In this document: positions 43,505-53,034 of the stretch, in pieces
Layout: every line of letters begins with the position of its first letter
Position numbering within the stretch: position 1 is the first letter of the stretch
From: Rhynchopus euleeides
Lineage: Eukaryota > Euglenozoa > Diplonemea > Diplonemida > Diplonemidae
Length of the DNA: 64,000 bases
Reading direction: 5' to 3'
Assembly (NCBI GenBank): GCA_963210315.1
Contig: OY723295.1
Coordinates: 846,501 to 910,500, forward strand
Notes under the pieces: model-generated
What the model saw: the letters and a program-made list of their open reading frames with translations, nothing else
Database searches by the model: none
What the model was told of the DNA's origin: nothing
Translations under genes and position numbers: made by a program

Positions 43505-43800
43505 AGGGGTGGGGGGTTGGGGGGGGTGGAACAAACACCAACAGGCAGGACAAACCATTCCTGAGTTGCTGTGCCTGAGTGCCATCCCCCCTCTCCACGC
43601 ACACACGGCTCCCCCCCCCCCCCCCCTTCCCCCCCGGCGTGCCCTCGGGTGTGCGGGGCAGAAGGGAGCCTTGTGGGAAGCCGTGCCTATAGAAAAAAAA
43701 ATAGATCCTAGCAGGCGTGTATCTATTTCACGGAATGAAAATAGGAATTTGGGGAAAAAATATTTTTTTGCACTATTTTTTTGCACTTTTTTCCTTTGGA

Positions 43801-44090
43801 TTTTATTGTGACCCTACTTGGTATTGGCAGAATTTTTTTATGTTCCCGGTCTTGGATGTGCTCAAACATTCAAAAGAACACATTTTCCGTGGCCAAAAAT
43901 TTTTTTGCACCCGGAGGTGGGGATGGGGGTGGTGGTCACTACTTTTTTGCACCATTTTCCTTTGGGTTTTATTGTGACCCTACTTGGCATTGGCAGAATT
44001 CTTTTATGTTCCCGGTCTTGGATGTGCTCAAACAGTCAAAAGAACACATTTTCCGGGTGCAAAAAAATGTTGCACCTGGGGCGTGGAGAG
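43801..44090 (+). repeat. 166-bp tandem duplication
   Basis: TTTTATTGTGACCCTACTTG at 43801 recurs at 43967, followed in both by GTTCCCGGTCTTGGATGTGC and AAAAGAACACATTTTCCG. It lies inside the hAT-like element. Confidence 0.85.
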
Positions 44091-44139
44091 GGGGGTCGGA
44101 GGGCGGTGGTGTGAGAGGCTTGCTCTCGAGCTCAAACCA

Positions 44140-44201
44140 ACAGATGTTCACTACCGTGGCCTCCGGCGGCTGGGGGGCTCCGCCCCCCAGACCCCCCTGT
44201 G
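44140..44201 (+). repeat. GC-rich hairpin repeat, copy 2 of 5
   Basis: ACAGATGTTCACTACCGTGG, then CCTCCGGCGGCTGGGGGGCT and CCGCCCCCCAGACCCCCCTG. Opposite orientation to the copy at 27039. Confidence 0.85.
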
Positions 44202-44297
44202 GCGTGTCTTTGCGCGACAATTTATCGTCCCCCCATGCGACATGTGCTATCTGTCAGTTGTGTTGTACTTGAGCGTATGCGACTATGGAGCCAGGCC

Positions 44298-44358
44298 AAC
44301 AGACGTTCGCTACCGTGGCCTCCGGCGGCTGGGGGGCTCCGCCCCCCACACCCCCCTG
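44298..44358 (+). repeat. GC-rich hairpin repeat, copy 3 of 5
   Basis: ACAGACGTTCGCTACCGTGG, then the same CCTCCGGCGGCTGGGGGG block. 158 bp downstream of copy 2. Confidence 0.85.
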
Positions 44359-46365
44359 TGGCATGTGCCTGGTCTTGGAGCCAAGCCCTTGCGCGTACGG
44401 GGCTGCGGCATGTCGGTTCCAGCACCCTCGCGGGAGGCTGGGCCCGAGCACTGATCTCTAAGAGACGAACCACCTTGCGAATGCGATCGGGTTTGCGGGC
44501 TTGCGGCCATGACATCTCGAAAGGGTCGTCGTGGGCCCGTGATCATGTTTCGGGTTCGACTTGGTGGGCATCCGTGGCGATTCGCGGAACCACGTGTATG
44601 TGTGCGAGGAAGCAAAGAGATAACACACCAGGAGCCACGCAGCACCAGGTCGACCTGGATCTGATCGAGCTCAGGGGGAAGGAAGCACAGTCACCAAAGT
44701 GATATCACCGCCGGCCTCAACCACCAAACTGCAACCGCAGAAGTTCCGCTATTCTCACAAGGGAAGGCGCCCTGGGATGTAGCAGTGATTTGTGTGCAGC
44801 GCCATCAAGTGACACTGACCGCCTTGAACAGAGAGGTAGTGTACAGATGGCGAGCAGTGGGAGGGCGTGCTGTGTCCTTCCACTTCCCCATCTACCTCCA
44901 TTCGTTCACCGTTGTTGATAGCGATTTTTTCGCCATTTTTTCGAATCGTATGCATCGGTCAGGCCGAGTGAATCAAAATAGCGCAAAAATCACACCAAAA
45001 TCTGTGTCTGAGGCACAGAAATCGTGCAAAAAAGCACCCAAAAAAAGTGCAAAAAAACCAAAATAGGATTTCGAAAATCGGCCAAAATACCCCCAAAATA
45101 GAGCCACACCTGGATCCTAGTGGGGGTATGGAAATTTAGTCATTCTTAGTCACTTTTAGGCGATTTACGCGCGGTTTTTCGGCTGGGGAAAAGAGAGTAA
45201 GATTTTCGCAAAAAATCGCATTGTGTCGTAGTCGCGCGTAGTCACCCGTAGTCGCCAGGTCGAGGTTACCAGATTCCATACGCCCCCGGGGTACTGAATT
45301 ACCGATTTTTCGACATGTCGAAAAAAAAAAATTTGGCCGAAAAAAAAATTTTTTTTTTCGGCCGACTAAACAGGCTGTATCCTGACACCAAAATCTGGGT
45401 TTTCCGGTGGCGAAAAAATTTTCTCGACCCTCGATTTTGCCAGAATTTTTTTTACCCCTCAATTTTTTTCGGCGCCCTTCGGGCGCCGAAACCTCAACCC
45501 GCTCGGTCAGTCATGATCGCCCTTCTGGAACCTCCGCCCCAACACGCGTACTTGCCGTTGCCAAATTGCCCGAACGAGGTCTTCCTCTGCATTATTTTGT
45601 CCGTCTGGATGACCTGAATATCATCAAATGAAGCCCGCAGAGCGGAAACTGGGAGGCCGGACTCCAAATAACCTCGCATACTTGAGGACATCATCGAGCA
45701 AGTCTTGCGGGGAAGTGTAAACCATAAACAACCAAAGTGTACGTGACTGTTAGCAACTTCTCGACGAAACTGGCGAAGTCTTCACCGTCGTCCACTGCGC
45801 AACCAGAGCGTCCTCCTGTGCCCCCTCCAGGAGGCCTGTGCCTGCCTTTGACACAGTCGTGAACTCCGACCGAGGACTCGATGTATCGACCAGCTTGGCC
45901 TGCTGTGCCTCAGAGTTCAGGGCTTTGAGAAATAGTTGAAAAGAAATCTGACCTCCAGGGAAACTCGGACTTTTTTTCCCCCAGCCAAAAATCCCGTGGC
46001 GAAAAATTTTTTTTTCGCCAAGCTGGTTTCCAGAAATATTTTTTTTTGGGAGAAAAAATTTTTTTTCGCCACGGGGGATATCCACTGCGACTAAACCGAA
46101 AATCGGGCCCTCTGGGGTGCCACACCGATATTTTTCGGATTTTTTTCGGATTTTTTTTCGATTTTTTTTTGGTTGGGGTGGCCACCAGTCCAGGCTGCTG
46201 CCCCAGGGTGGCCGGATTTTCGACATGTCGAAAAAAAAAAATTTGGCCGAAAAAAAAAATTTTTTTTTTCGGCCGACTAAACCGAAAATCGGGCCCTCTG
46301 GGGTGCCACACCGATATTTTTCGGATTTTTTTCGGATTTTTTTTCATGGTATGACAAAGGTCTTA

Positions 46366-49034
46366 CAGGGGGGGGTCAAATAAACGTACTTAGTTGAATA
46401 GTAGTACTTAGCCGAATAGTAGTACTTATTTTTTTGGGGCTCTGGGGCACGTTGGGCCGTTGAATAGTAGTACTTACTTTTCACCCTTTTTTTTGGGGAA
46501 ATTTTTCGTTTTTTTTGAGATTTTTGCCCAAACAAGCTTGCTTGTCACAGCGAAAGAGTCAGTGGGAGCGTACCCGCGCGCAGTGTGTTTTGAGTGAGCA
46601 ACACAAAACCACTTTTATCACAGCAACGCCCTTCACAGGGGCCACAACACACTGCCGCTCGTGCGCACAAACAAAACCCGGACTCTTTCTTTTTGGAGAC
46701 ACACAAATCTGCAAACTTTGGGGCAAGGAATGGGGACAACGGGGTCTATTGGTGCCACTTAGGGGAACCAGGGTGCACGGGGTCCGTAGAGGGGGGAAGT
46801 GACCTACGCTCAAAGATATGTCGTGACGAAGGGAATCGGGGCATCCCCCCTCAGACACATACGGACGGGAAACCAGCGAACCCGCAAACTCCTGCGGTCC
46901 AGAGGCATCAGAACCACTGCTGAAGACCGCAAAACCGGAAACCCGCAAACTCCTGGGGTCCAGAGGCGTCAAAATCACTGCTGAAGAGCGGCGCGCATTA
47001 AACGACTCCTCATCTACGGCGTCCGCAGTCCCTACCACCAACGAGAAGATGTGGACGGATGGCCCCAGACACACCTCACCATAGATGTAGCCTTCGAGGA
47101 CCAGCTGCGGAAAAACACATGCCAAAAGAAAGGCGGGGAGGGGGAGGTCGTGTTTCTTTCCTGAGGTGGAGGCCCACGTGCTTAAAGAAGTGGGAGAACG
47201 GCGGAAGAACGACTTGCCAACGACGCGCCGCAAAATCAAGGAGCTTGCCATGTCCTTTGTTCCCTTCCCGAAAGGCTTCCAGGCTTCGGTGGAGTGGATC
47301 GACGGTTGGGCCAGGAGAAACAAGTTTCAATTTCGTACTTCGCGCATTGCCAAGCTTTCTCTTGAAAAAGCCCGGGTCCAGTTGCACAGCTTCTGGTCCA
47401 CCATCAGACGCCTCTCCATCGGGTCCGAGCTGCTGCACAACCCCTTTGGTACTTTTGACCTGGTTGTGAATGTGGATGAGTCTGCCTTGTACAAGAGCTC
47501 TACCCGCAGGGACAAACTGTTGTGCTACACCACTGACACCAACATCGTGGTCGATACCGATGCTGGAAAAAATAGATTTGCCACGTTGATTGGTGCTGTC
47601 ACGTTCAGTGTGAAAGACAGGACCATTCTTGCGACAAAGCAGTCGATCGTTTTTAAAGGTGCGGGCGAGAGGATAAAGAAGGAGGAGCATCAGATTCACA
47701 AAGACTCGGGGGTTAACTGTACTTTCCAGAAAACCGGCTGGGTCAAAGAAGCCGAGTGGCGGTGGTGGATTGACAGCGTCTTGGCCCCCATTTGCAAAAA
47801 CAAAAACGTGCTTGTCATTTATGACTCGGCGACAACACACATTGCACCAAAAAATGTTGCGTACTTGCACAGGAAGACGGGGGCGAAGTCAGCGGTCATT
47901 CCAGGTGGGTTGACAGGAACAGTGCAGTACCTTGATGTGCATGCATTTGCACCATTCAAGGCTGCCTTCCACACTCACCTGGAAGGGCTCAAGGACAAAG
48001 CCCGTCTCGAGATAAAGAAATCAACAGCCGAAGGTTTTCGCCAGGATTGTCGCTTCACAGAGAGGTGGTACCGCGAGGCCATGTGCACCTCTGTTGGAGC
48101 TGTTTGGGGAAAGTCGGTGGAAAGTGTGAGGGGGGAGGTGGTAGCCCAGCGCTTGCGGGATATGGGGTACGTGCTGAAGGTGTCGGGTGAGGAGGACGGG
48201 TTCGTGAAGAGCTCCCTTTGTCCGGACCTCACCTTCGCACCAAGCACAGAAACATCCCCTGAGGCTGGTGGTGCGGACCTTGAACCTGGGTTGGACGGGA
48301 AGGCAAAAGAGAGCACAGAGAAGCAGTCCACCCAAAAGAAAGTTGTGTCTCAGCCAACCCAACAGACAAGCATCTTGGCATGGGCGAAGCCGGTTCGTGT
48401 GAACTCTCTCACACAGACACAGCCTTCCCAGTCCTCCCAGTCCTCCGAAAAGAAGCGCGCAGCGTCCCCGACCACCCAGACTCCCAACAAACACCGCAGG
48501 CTCTGCAAAGGGTGTAGGAAGCCTGGGCACAACATGCAGACTTGCCCCAGCAAGCCCAAGAAGAAGTAAGTTGGGGCGTGCTGGTTGTGGCTTGCCCTTT
48601 TCACATCTTTTTTTAAGCATCAACGCACCAACCAACCACCGACAGTGAAGCTGACAGCTCTGATGAACTGTGTATGCTTTCACTAACTCAACAAGAATGT
48701 CAACCAGGGGGGGCACCAGAGGGGGGGGGGAGGCAATACAAATCAAAACGGTACGAAACCAAATGAGGGGCGAGTGGTAGGACGAGAACAGAGCGGATAC
48801 TCGACCGGAAGGCAGAAGAAGTGAGAGACGGACGACAGCAGTGACCAGCGCGCCCCTGGTGGACCAAACAGCCCCGCAGAGCCCCTGCAAACAGCGTTTT
48901 TAGGAAAAGTTGAATAGACGTACTTAGTACGTCTATTCGCTCGCAAACTATTTATTAATTTTCTGGCGAGGTCGATTTAGGCCCGCGCGTTCGCCGAATA
49001 GTAGTACTAAGTACGTTTATTTGACCCCCCCCTG
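46366..49034 (+). mobile_element. pogo-like (Tc1/mariner superfamily) DNA transposon
   Basis: Ends CAGGGGGGGGTCAAATAAAC and complement (about 28 bp), TA target duplication (46364-46365 and 49035-49036). Subterminal GAATAGTAGTACTTA motifs occur at both ends. It encodes the transposase at 47166-48569. 2.67 kb, a usual size for the group, and it looks nearly whole. Confidence 0.88.
47166..48569 (+). CDS. pogo-type DDD transposase with C-terminal zinc knuckle
   Basis: Open segment of 467 codons with no ATG at its upstream end; the first in-frame ATG is at 47250. The N-terminus probably comes from an upstream exon or has been lost. Residues about 1-60 look like the second CENP-B-type helix-turn-helix (PKGFQASVEWIDGWARRNKF). 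Catalytic signatures: NVDESALYKS (D104), LVIYDSATTHIAPKNVAYL, and IPGGLTGTVQYLDVHAFAPF, with 36 residues between the second and third Asp. That last motif is typical of pogo/Tigger/Fot proteins. The C-terminus carries a CCHC knuckle (CKGCRKPGHNMQTC) and a Lys-rich end, an unusual addition. No stop interrupts the catalytic domain. Confidence 0.88.
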   Translation: MEAHVLKEVGERRKNDLPTTRRKIKELAMSFVPFPKGFQASVEWIDGWARRNKFQFRTSRIAKLSLEKARVQLHSFWSTIRRLSIGSELLHNPFGTFDLVVNVDESALYKSSTRRDKLLCYTTDTNIVVDTDAGKNRFATLIGAVTFSVKDRTILATKQSIVFKGAGERIKKEEHQIHKDSGVNCTFQKTGWVKEAEWRWWIDSVLAPICKNKNVLVIYDSATTHIAPKNVAYLHRKTGAKSAVIPGGLTGTVQYLDVHAFAPFKAAFHTHLEGLKDKARLEIKKSTAEGFRQDCRFTERWYREAMCTSVGAVWGKSVESVRGEVVAQRLRDMGYVLKVSGEEDGFVKSSLCPDLTFAPSTETSPEAGGADLEPGLDGKAKESTEKQSTQKKVVSQPTQQTSILAWAKPVRVNSLTQTQPSQSSQSSEKKRAASPTTQTPNKHRRLCKGCRKPGHNMQTCPSKPKKK

Positions 49035-49227
49035 TAATAAGAAAAGGATCTTTTCACTTCTTTCTTAAGACGTCTTAATGCAGGTGCTGCATTAAATTTC
49101 TTAAATTAATGACCCCCATTATTTTTAAGAAATGCAGGATTTCTTAAGATTTCTTAATGAAATGATGGACATTATTTCCATATCTCCCAGCATTAAAAAT
49201 GTCCATCATTCTGAAAAAGATCTTTTA

Positions 49228-50311
49228 CTGGGGGGGGTCAAATTGTACTACCCCTTTAAATACAACTACCCCCTCAAATACAACTACCCCCTGGGTTTTT
49301 CAAAATAGATTGTTTTTCCAGTATATTAGTACTACCCCCCTTTTTGCCCGTTTTTTCCCCTTTCTAAGACTGTTGCCCCTGTAGTAGGGGCATGCCGCTG
49401 AGAAAAATCGGTTGCACCGAGCCTCCTGGCTGAGCTGGTAATCAACGCCACGCTCTGAAGAGCAGCACTGCCAACCACTGCAGACCATCGGATACATAAG
49501 AACCCGTCCAACCCGTTTCTCCCACACAACTCTCTCGAAATGTGACCCGTCATGACCTGGCGAACCTTGAAGCGATCGCAAGGAAGAGCTGCAGTACGCA
49601 GTAACCTGCATGGGGGCACTGGCTGTGGGGGAGGTTGTCTAGCGACAAACTGGCGTTAGCTAGTGAGTCCTCGTTTGGAGACACCAGTCAGGTGGGGAGT
49701 TTGGTTGGGGCGGCACACTCTGTTACACATTAACGCAGGTGTCCGAAGGCAAGCTCAGTGAGAACAGAAATCTCACGTAGAGCATAAGGGTAAAATCTTG
49801 CTCGATACATGATCTTCAGTACCGATCCTCGGTGTGAAAGCATGGCCTAACGATCTTTTGGTCTCGCTCGAGCCTCTGCAAGCAGGTCATCGACCTCAAG
49901 AGACGCCCCTTCCACACCGCCGAGCGAGGTGGGGCCCTCTCGAGCACGGCGCGCGACACGTGATTCGCCGCCGTGTTGAACACCAGTGACGCGGGTGTTT
50001 ACTGGGTGTCGGTAGTGTACCGGCGAGGGGATCTGCATGTGTATGATCCCCTTGGATCCCATTGAACCTCTGGAGGGTCTTTGGCCCGGAAGCCAACCCA
50101 TAAACAAGGTTGAAATTAGGCAACTCACAACTGAAATGACCCCATCACAATCCGTACGGATTCCAAACATGCCGATAAACAGCGTTTTGGCGACCTGGGG
50201 GTCATAAAAGTGACTCATCGTCACCAATTACCATTTATCTACATTTTCACGATTTAGGCAAGCGGTCCCGCCTATTAGTACTACCCGGTAGTACTATTTG
50301 ACCCCCCCCAG
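49228..50311. mobile_element. 1.08-kb element related to the pogo-like element
   Basis: Ends CTGGGGGGGGTCAAAT and complement, TA target duplication. Shares the GGGGGGGTCAAAT tip and TAGTACTA-type subterminal motifs with 46366-49034, so it may be mobilised by the same transposase. The interior has antisense open stretches (49300-49611 and 49847-50227) with no recognised domain. Confidence 0.75.
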
Positions 50312-52454
50312 TAAGATCTTTTTCAGAATGATGGACATTAAAATGCTAGGCATTAAGAAACACGTCTTAAGAAATCAGTAAGAAATCTTTAAGAAATAGC
50401 CCTTTCGGCATTACATTAAGACGTCTTAAGAAATTTCGAGATATCTTAACATTTCTTGCAAGATCTTTGTCATACCATGTTTTTTCGATTTTTTTTGGTT
50501 GGGGTGGCCACCAGTCCAGGCTGCTGCCCCAGGGTGGCCGGATTTTCGACATGTCGAAAAAAAAAAATTTTGGCCGGAAAAAAAAATTTTTTTTTCGGCC
50601 GACTAAACCGAAAATCGGGCCCTCTGGGGTGCCACACCGATATTTTTCGGATTTTTTTCGGATTTTTTTTCGATTTTTTTTGGTTGGGGTGGCCACCAGT
50701 CCAGGCTGCTGCCCCAGGGTGGCCGGATTTTCGACATGTCGAAAAAAAAAAATTTTGGCCGAAAAGAAAATTTTTCCGGGGGGCTTCGCCCCCCGGACCC
50801 CCCATGTGGGGGGCTCCGCCCCCCACGCCCCCCCCACCTCCCACCTCCCTCCCGGCCGGGGGCCGGTACGGTCGGTCGTCGGCTGCGGCCAAAGGGCGTG
50901 CGGTAGCCGACGCCCTTTTGTGCTCGCCTCCTCCCTCCCACACCTCTTTGTCCTCTTTCATGACGCGTCACCCTGCCTCCACGCTCTGACTTCTGTGACC
51001 CGCATGCCGCGTTGAGAGCAAGTCTTCCGTGTGCTGTCACCGAGACCAGGCCGCTATCTGCTCTCAGGTTGGTAGCAATGGCCTTTTACCTGATGTCTGA
51101 TGTCAAGCCCACGTGACAAAGACTCGTGCAGCTGAGGTCCTGGCTGGTCTGTCCTGTTGTCTGGGATCCTGTTCCCCCCCGCACCCCCCCTTCCCACACA
51201 TGTCTGGTGCGTCGGTCGCGCATCGGTCCTTTGGCCTGCCGGGCCTCCCCCCCGCACCCCCCCTCCACACGCGAACCGGTCCCCCTTTTTCAATTGCGAC
51301 CCGGTTCCCGTGTTGTGTCGCGGCCCTCCCCGCCTCGCCTCCGACAGACTCTCCCCACAGTTGACGACGTGGGCAAACGGCGCCGACATCCTCTCATCAC
51401 TTACCGTATTCTCATCAGGACGGTCGGTTTCCCTGACGCCACGACCACCAATGTGCTCCGATGCTTTTTGAAGGAGGTAGTTCATCCCCGACTCAGGCGT
51501 TTGCGGGAATGAGCTCGCCCACTTCTCCTGGAGGAGTACGCACCACCCGGTCGTGGCGCACCCGCACCCGCTGCACACCGCACATGACGAGTTGCGGTAG
51601 CAGCCGTACCCCACACAGGTTCGAGTGGTTTGCCATGGTCCTGCTCACGACGACCTGCAGGTCACCCGTTCCTGTCGTGCACGGGCAGGCAGTGCCAGGA
51701 GGTGGTGGCCTCGTCAATCTGGCAGGGTTTGAGTTTACCGGGGCGAGGCACTCCACTCTGGGTCTGCTGTTTGTGATGTAACAAGCAGGTCTGGCGGGGT
51801 GTTCAGGGTTCGGAGTGGCCCTCCTCGTTGGCATCCGTGCAGCAGCGCTATCGCGTCCCGGAATGCCCCGTGTCACACCGGTGGGAACAGGGGCCAGCAC
51901 CGCCATCTCGAGGAGGACCCGGGCCGTTCTTTGGATTCTTCAGTCGCAGCCTCCGGCTTGTCGTTGTCCGTCAGCGTAGCGCCCACCCAGCCTGCAGAGA
52001 TCTTGCACCGTCTTCAACAGCAACTTTTGACCCGACAATTTTTGGGGCATTTTTTCACCAAAAAAAAATCACTCTGCGCGCCAAGTCGAAGACTTGTTTG
52101 GGGACTTTTGGTGTCCCCAATTTTTCAATTTTCGAAAAATAAGCTCACTTTGCTAAACTGGACCCAACTCCCCACACTCTTTTTTAAGCGAAAAACAGCA
52201 AATTTCGGCCGATTTTTTCTGTAGCCTCATGCAATGAAGGAGGAAATGGAACACGGAGAAAGCAGGTCATTCGAGTTTACGGCACGCGTAGTGCCGTAAT
52301 TGCAGAGCCACATCTCACCTCATCACAGGTCGAGGTGTGTGCGTTTCACCACAACCTCTCCCCTCCCCATTCCCCCGTGTTGAGTGACATGTGTCGATAG
52401 TGTTCCATTTTCATTTTTTCTCATTTTTTTTCACCGACTTTTCCATACCCCCAG

Positions 52455-52629
52455 TAGTGTAGTAAAACTGTCCGCATAGTTGTGTGCACCCCAGCCCCGA
52501 CCCTACCGTTGTCCATCCCTCCCCTCTCCATTCCTTTTGTTTGAGCTCGGGCATCTCCTCTGTGCCCCGCTTCTCTGCTTCGTCATTTTCGTGAGTCGTT
52601 ACACCCCCTGCACCCCCCCCGCCCTCCTG
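52455..52629. other. short spacer after the nest
   Basis: No feature recognised before repeat X begins. Confidence 0.4.
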
Positions 52630-52751
52630 TTCATTGATCTGCCTTGTACAACATATCTGGTGTGGTGACTACTAAAAAGGACTAACATTGCAAGAAGGTG
52701 CTGGGAGACTTGCTTTTCCATTCACTCTCGACAATCAAACCCCCCCCCCCC
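52630..52751 (+). repeat. repeat X with a 12-C tail
   Basis: TTCATTGATCTGCCTTGTAC, then TCTGGTGTGGTGACTAC, GCAAGAAGGTGCTGGGAG, ending CTCTCGACAATCAAA before 52740-52751. Its 5' end starts about 20 bp later than in the 24471 copy. Confidence 0.85.
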
Positions 52752-53020
52752 GCCCTCCGCCACACTCCACACCACCCAGATTCCAGAACGCGCGCTCCCC
52801 ACTCCCCCCCACCCCTTCCTCCCCACCCTCGCGCCTGTTTACACAGCAACACATAACCCAAAAAAATATACAAGGGCCACACTCCCCTCTCCCCCCCCCC
52901 CCCCACCTTGGGACGTGCCTCGCGACATTGCAGGGGGTTGGTGCCGAACCCACCAACCCACCAACTCACCCACCCCCACCCACACCTCCCGCCCTCTGTG
53001 GGGACCTCCTCAGGGAGGGG

Positions 53021-53027
53021 TATAAAA
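53021..53027 (+). promoter_or_regulatory. TATAAAA box unusually close to a start codon
   Basis: TATAAAA begins 14 bp before the ATG at 53035. A normal TATA-to-start distance would put transcription after that ATG, so the motif may be accidental. Confidence 0.3.
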
Positions 53028-53034
53028 CGCAGGC

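Larger units (their letters stand above)
43712..45112. mobile_element. hAT-like non-autonomous element with 8-bp target duplication
   Basis: GATCCTAG stands directly outside both ends (43704-43711 and 45113-45120). Ends are CAGGCGTGTATCTATTT on the left and, complemented, CAGGTGTGGCTCTATTTT on the right. Length 1401 bp. The interior has a 166-bp direct duplication (units starting about 43801 and 43967, each with GTGACCCTACTTGG) and two copies of the GC-rich hairpin repeat. No transposase frame. Confidence 0.8.
46345..50479. mobile_element. palindromic MITE-like element carrying two later insertions
   Basis: CATGGTATGACAAAGGTCTT at the left and its near complement at the right. Arms of about 200 nt each share TTTCTTAAGACGTCTTAATG and ATGTCCATCATTCTGAAAAA and face each other. 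The insertion 46366-49034 sits near the left tip and 49228-50311 sits at the palindrome centre. T runs on both sides prevent reading the target duplication. Confidence 0.75.
45301..50790 (+). repeat. 186-bp AT-hairpin repeat units, interrupted by the nest
   Basis: Units begin GACTAAACCGAAAATCGGGC at 46089, 46275 and 50600, with a partial relative at 45301. Each contains CCACCAGTCCAGGCTGCTGC and GATTTTCGACATGTCG. Most also carry a palindrome of GGCCG, about nine A, about ten T, then CGGCC. The unit starting at 46275 is split by the 4.1-kb insertion 46345-50479; excising it restores a unit of about 190 bp. Confidence 0.8.
45120..52454. mobile_element. probable outer element of a four-level nest (TGGGGGTATGG ends)
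   Basis: GTGGGGGTATGGAAA at the left and the complement of CTGGGGGTATGGAAAA at the right, each with TA outside (45118-45119 and 52455-52456). The shared end is only about 14 bp, so the assignment is tentative. It contains the 186-bp repeats, the inner nest 46345-50479, an antisense coding-like stretch (about 45494-45950) and + strand exon-like stretches (about 51362-51510 and 51590-51780, e.g. TYRILIRTVGFPDATTTNVL). No family can be named. Confidence 0.4.

Noticed and set aside
44137-44360. Peptide-like repeats VASGGWGAPPPRPP as possible small proteins
   Set aside because: The same DNA hairpin is read in different frames and strands at five places; no frame is conserved.
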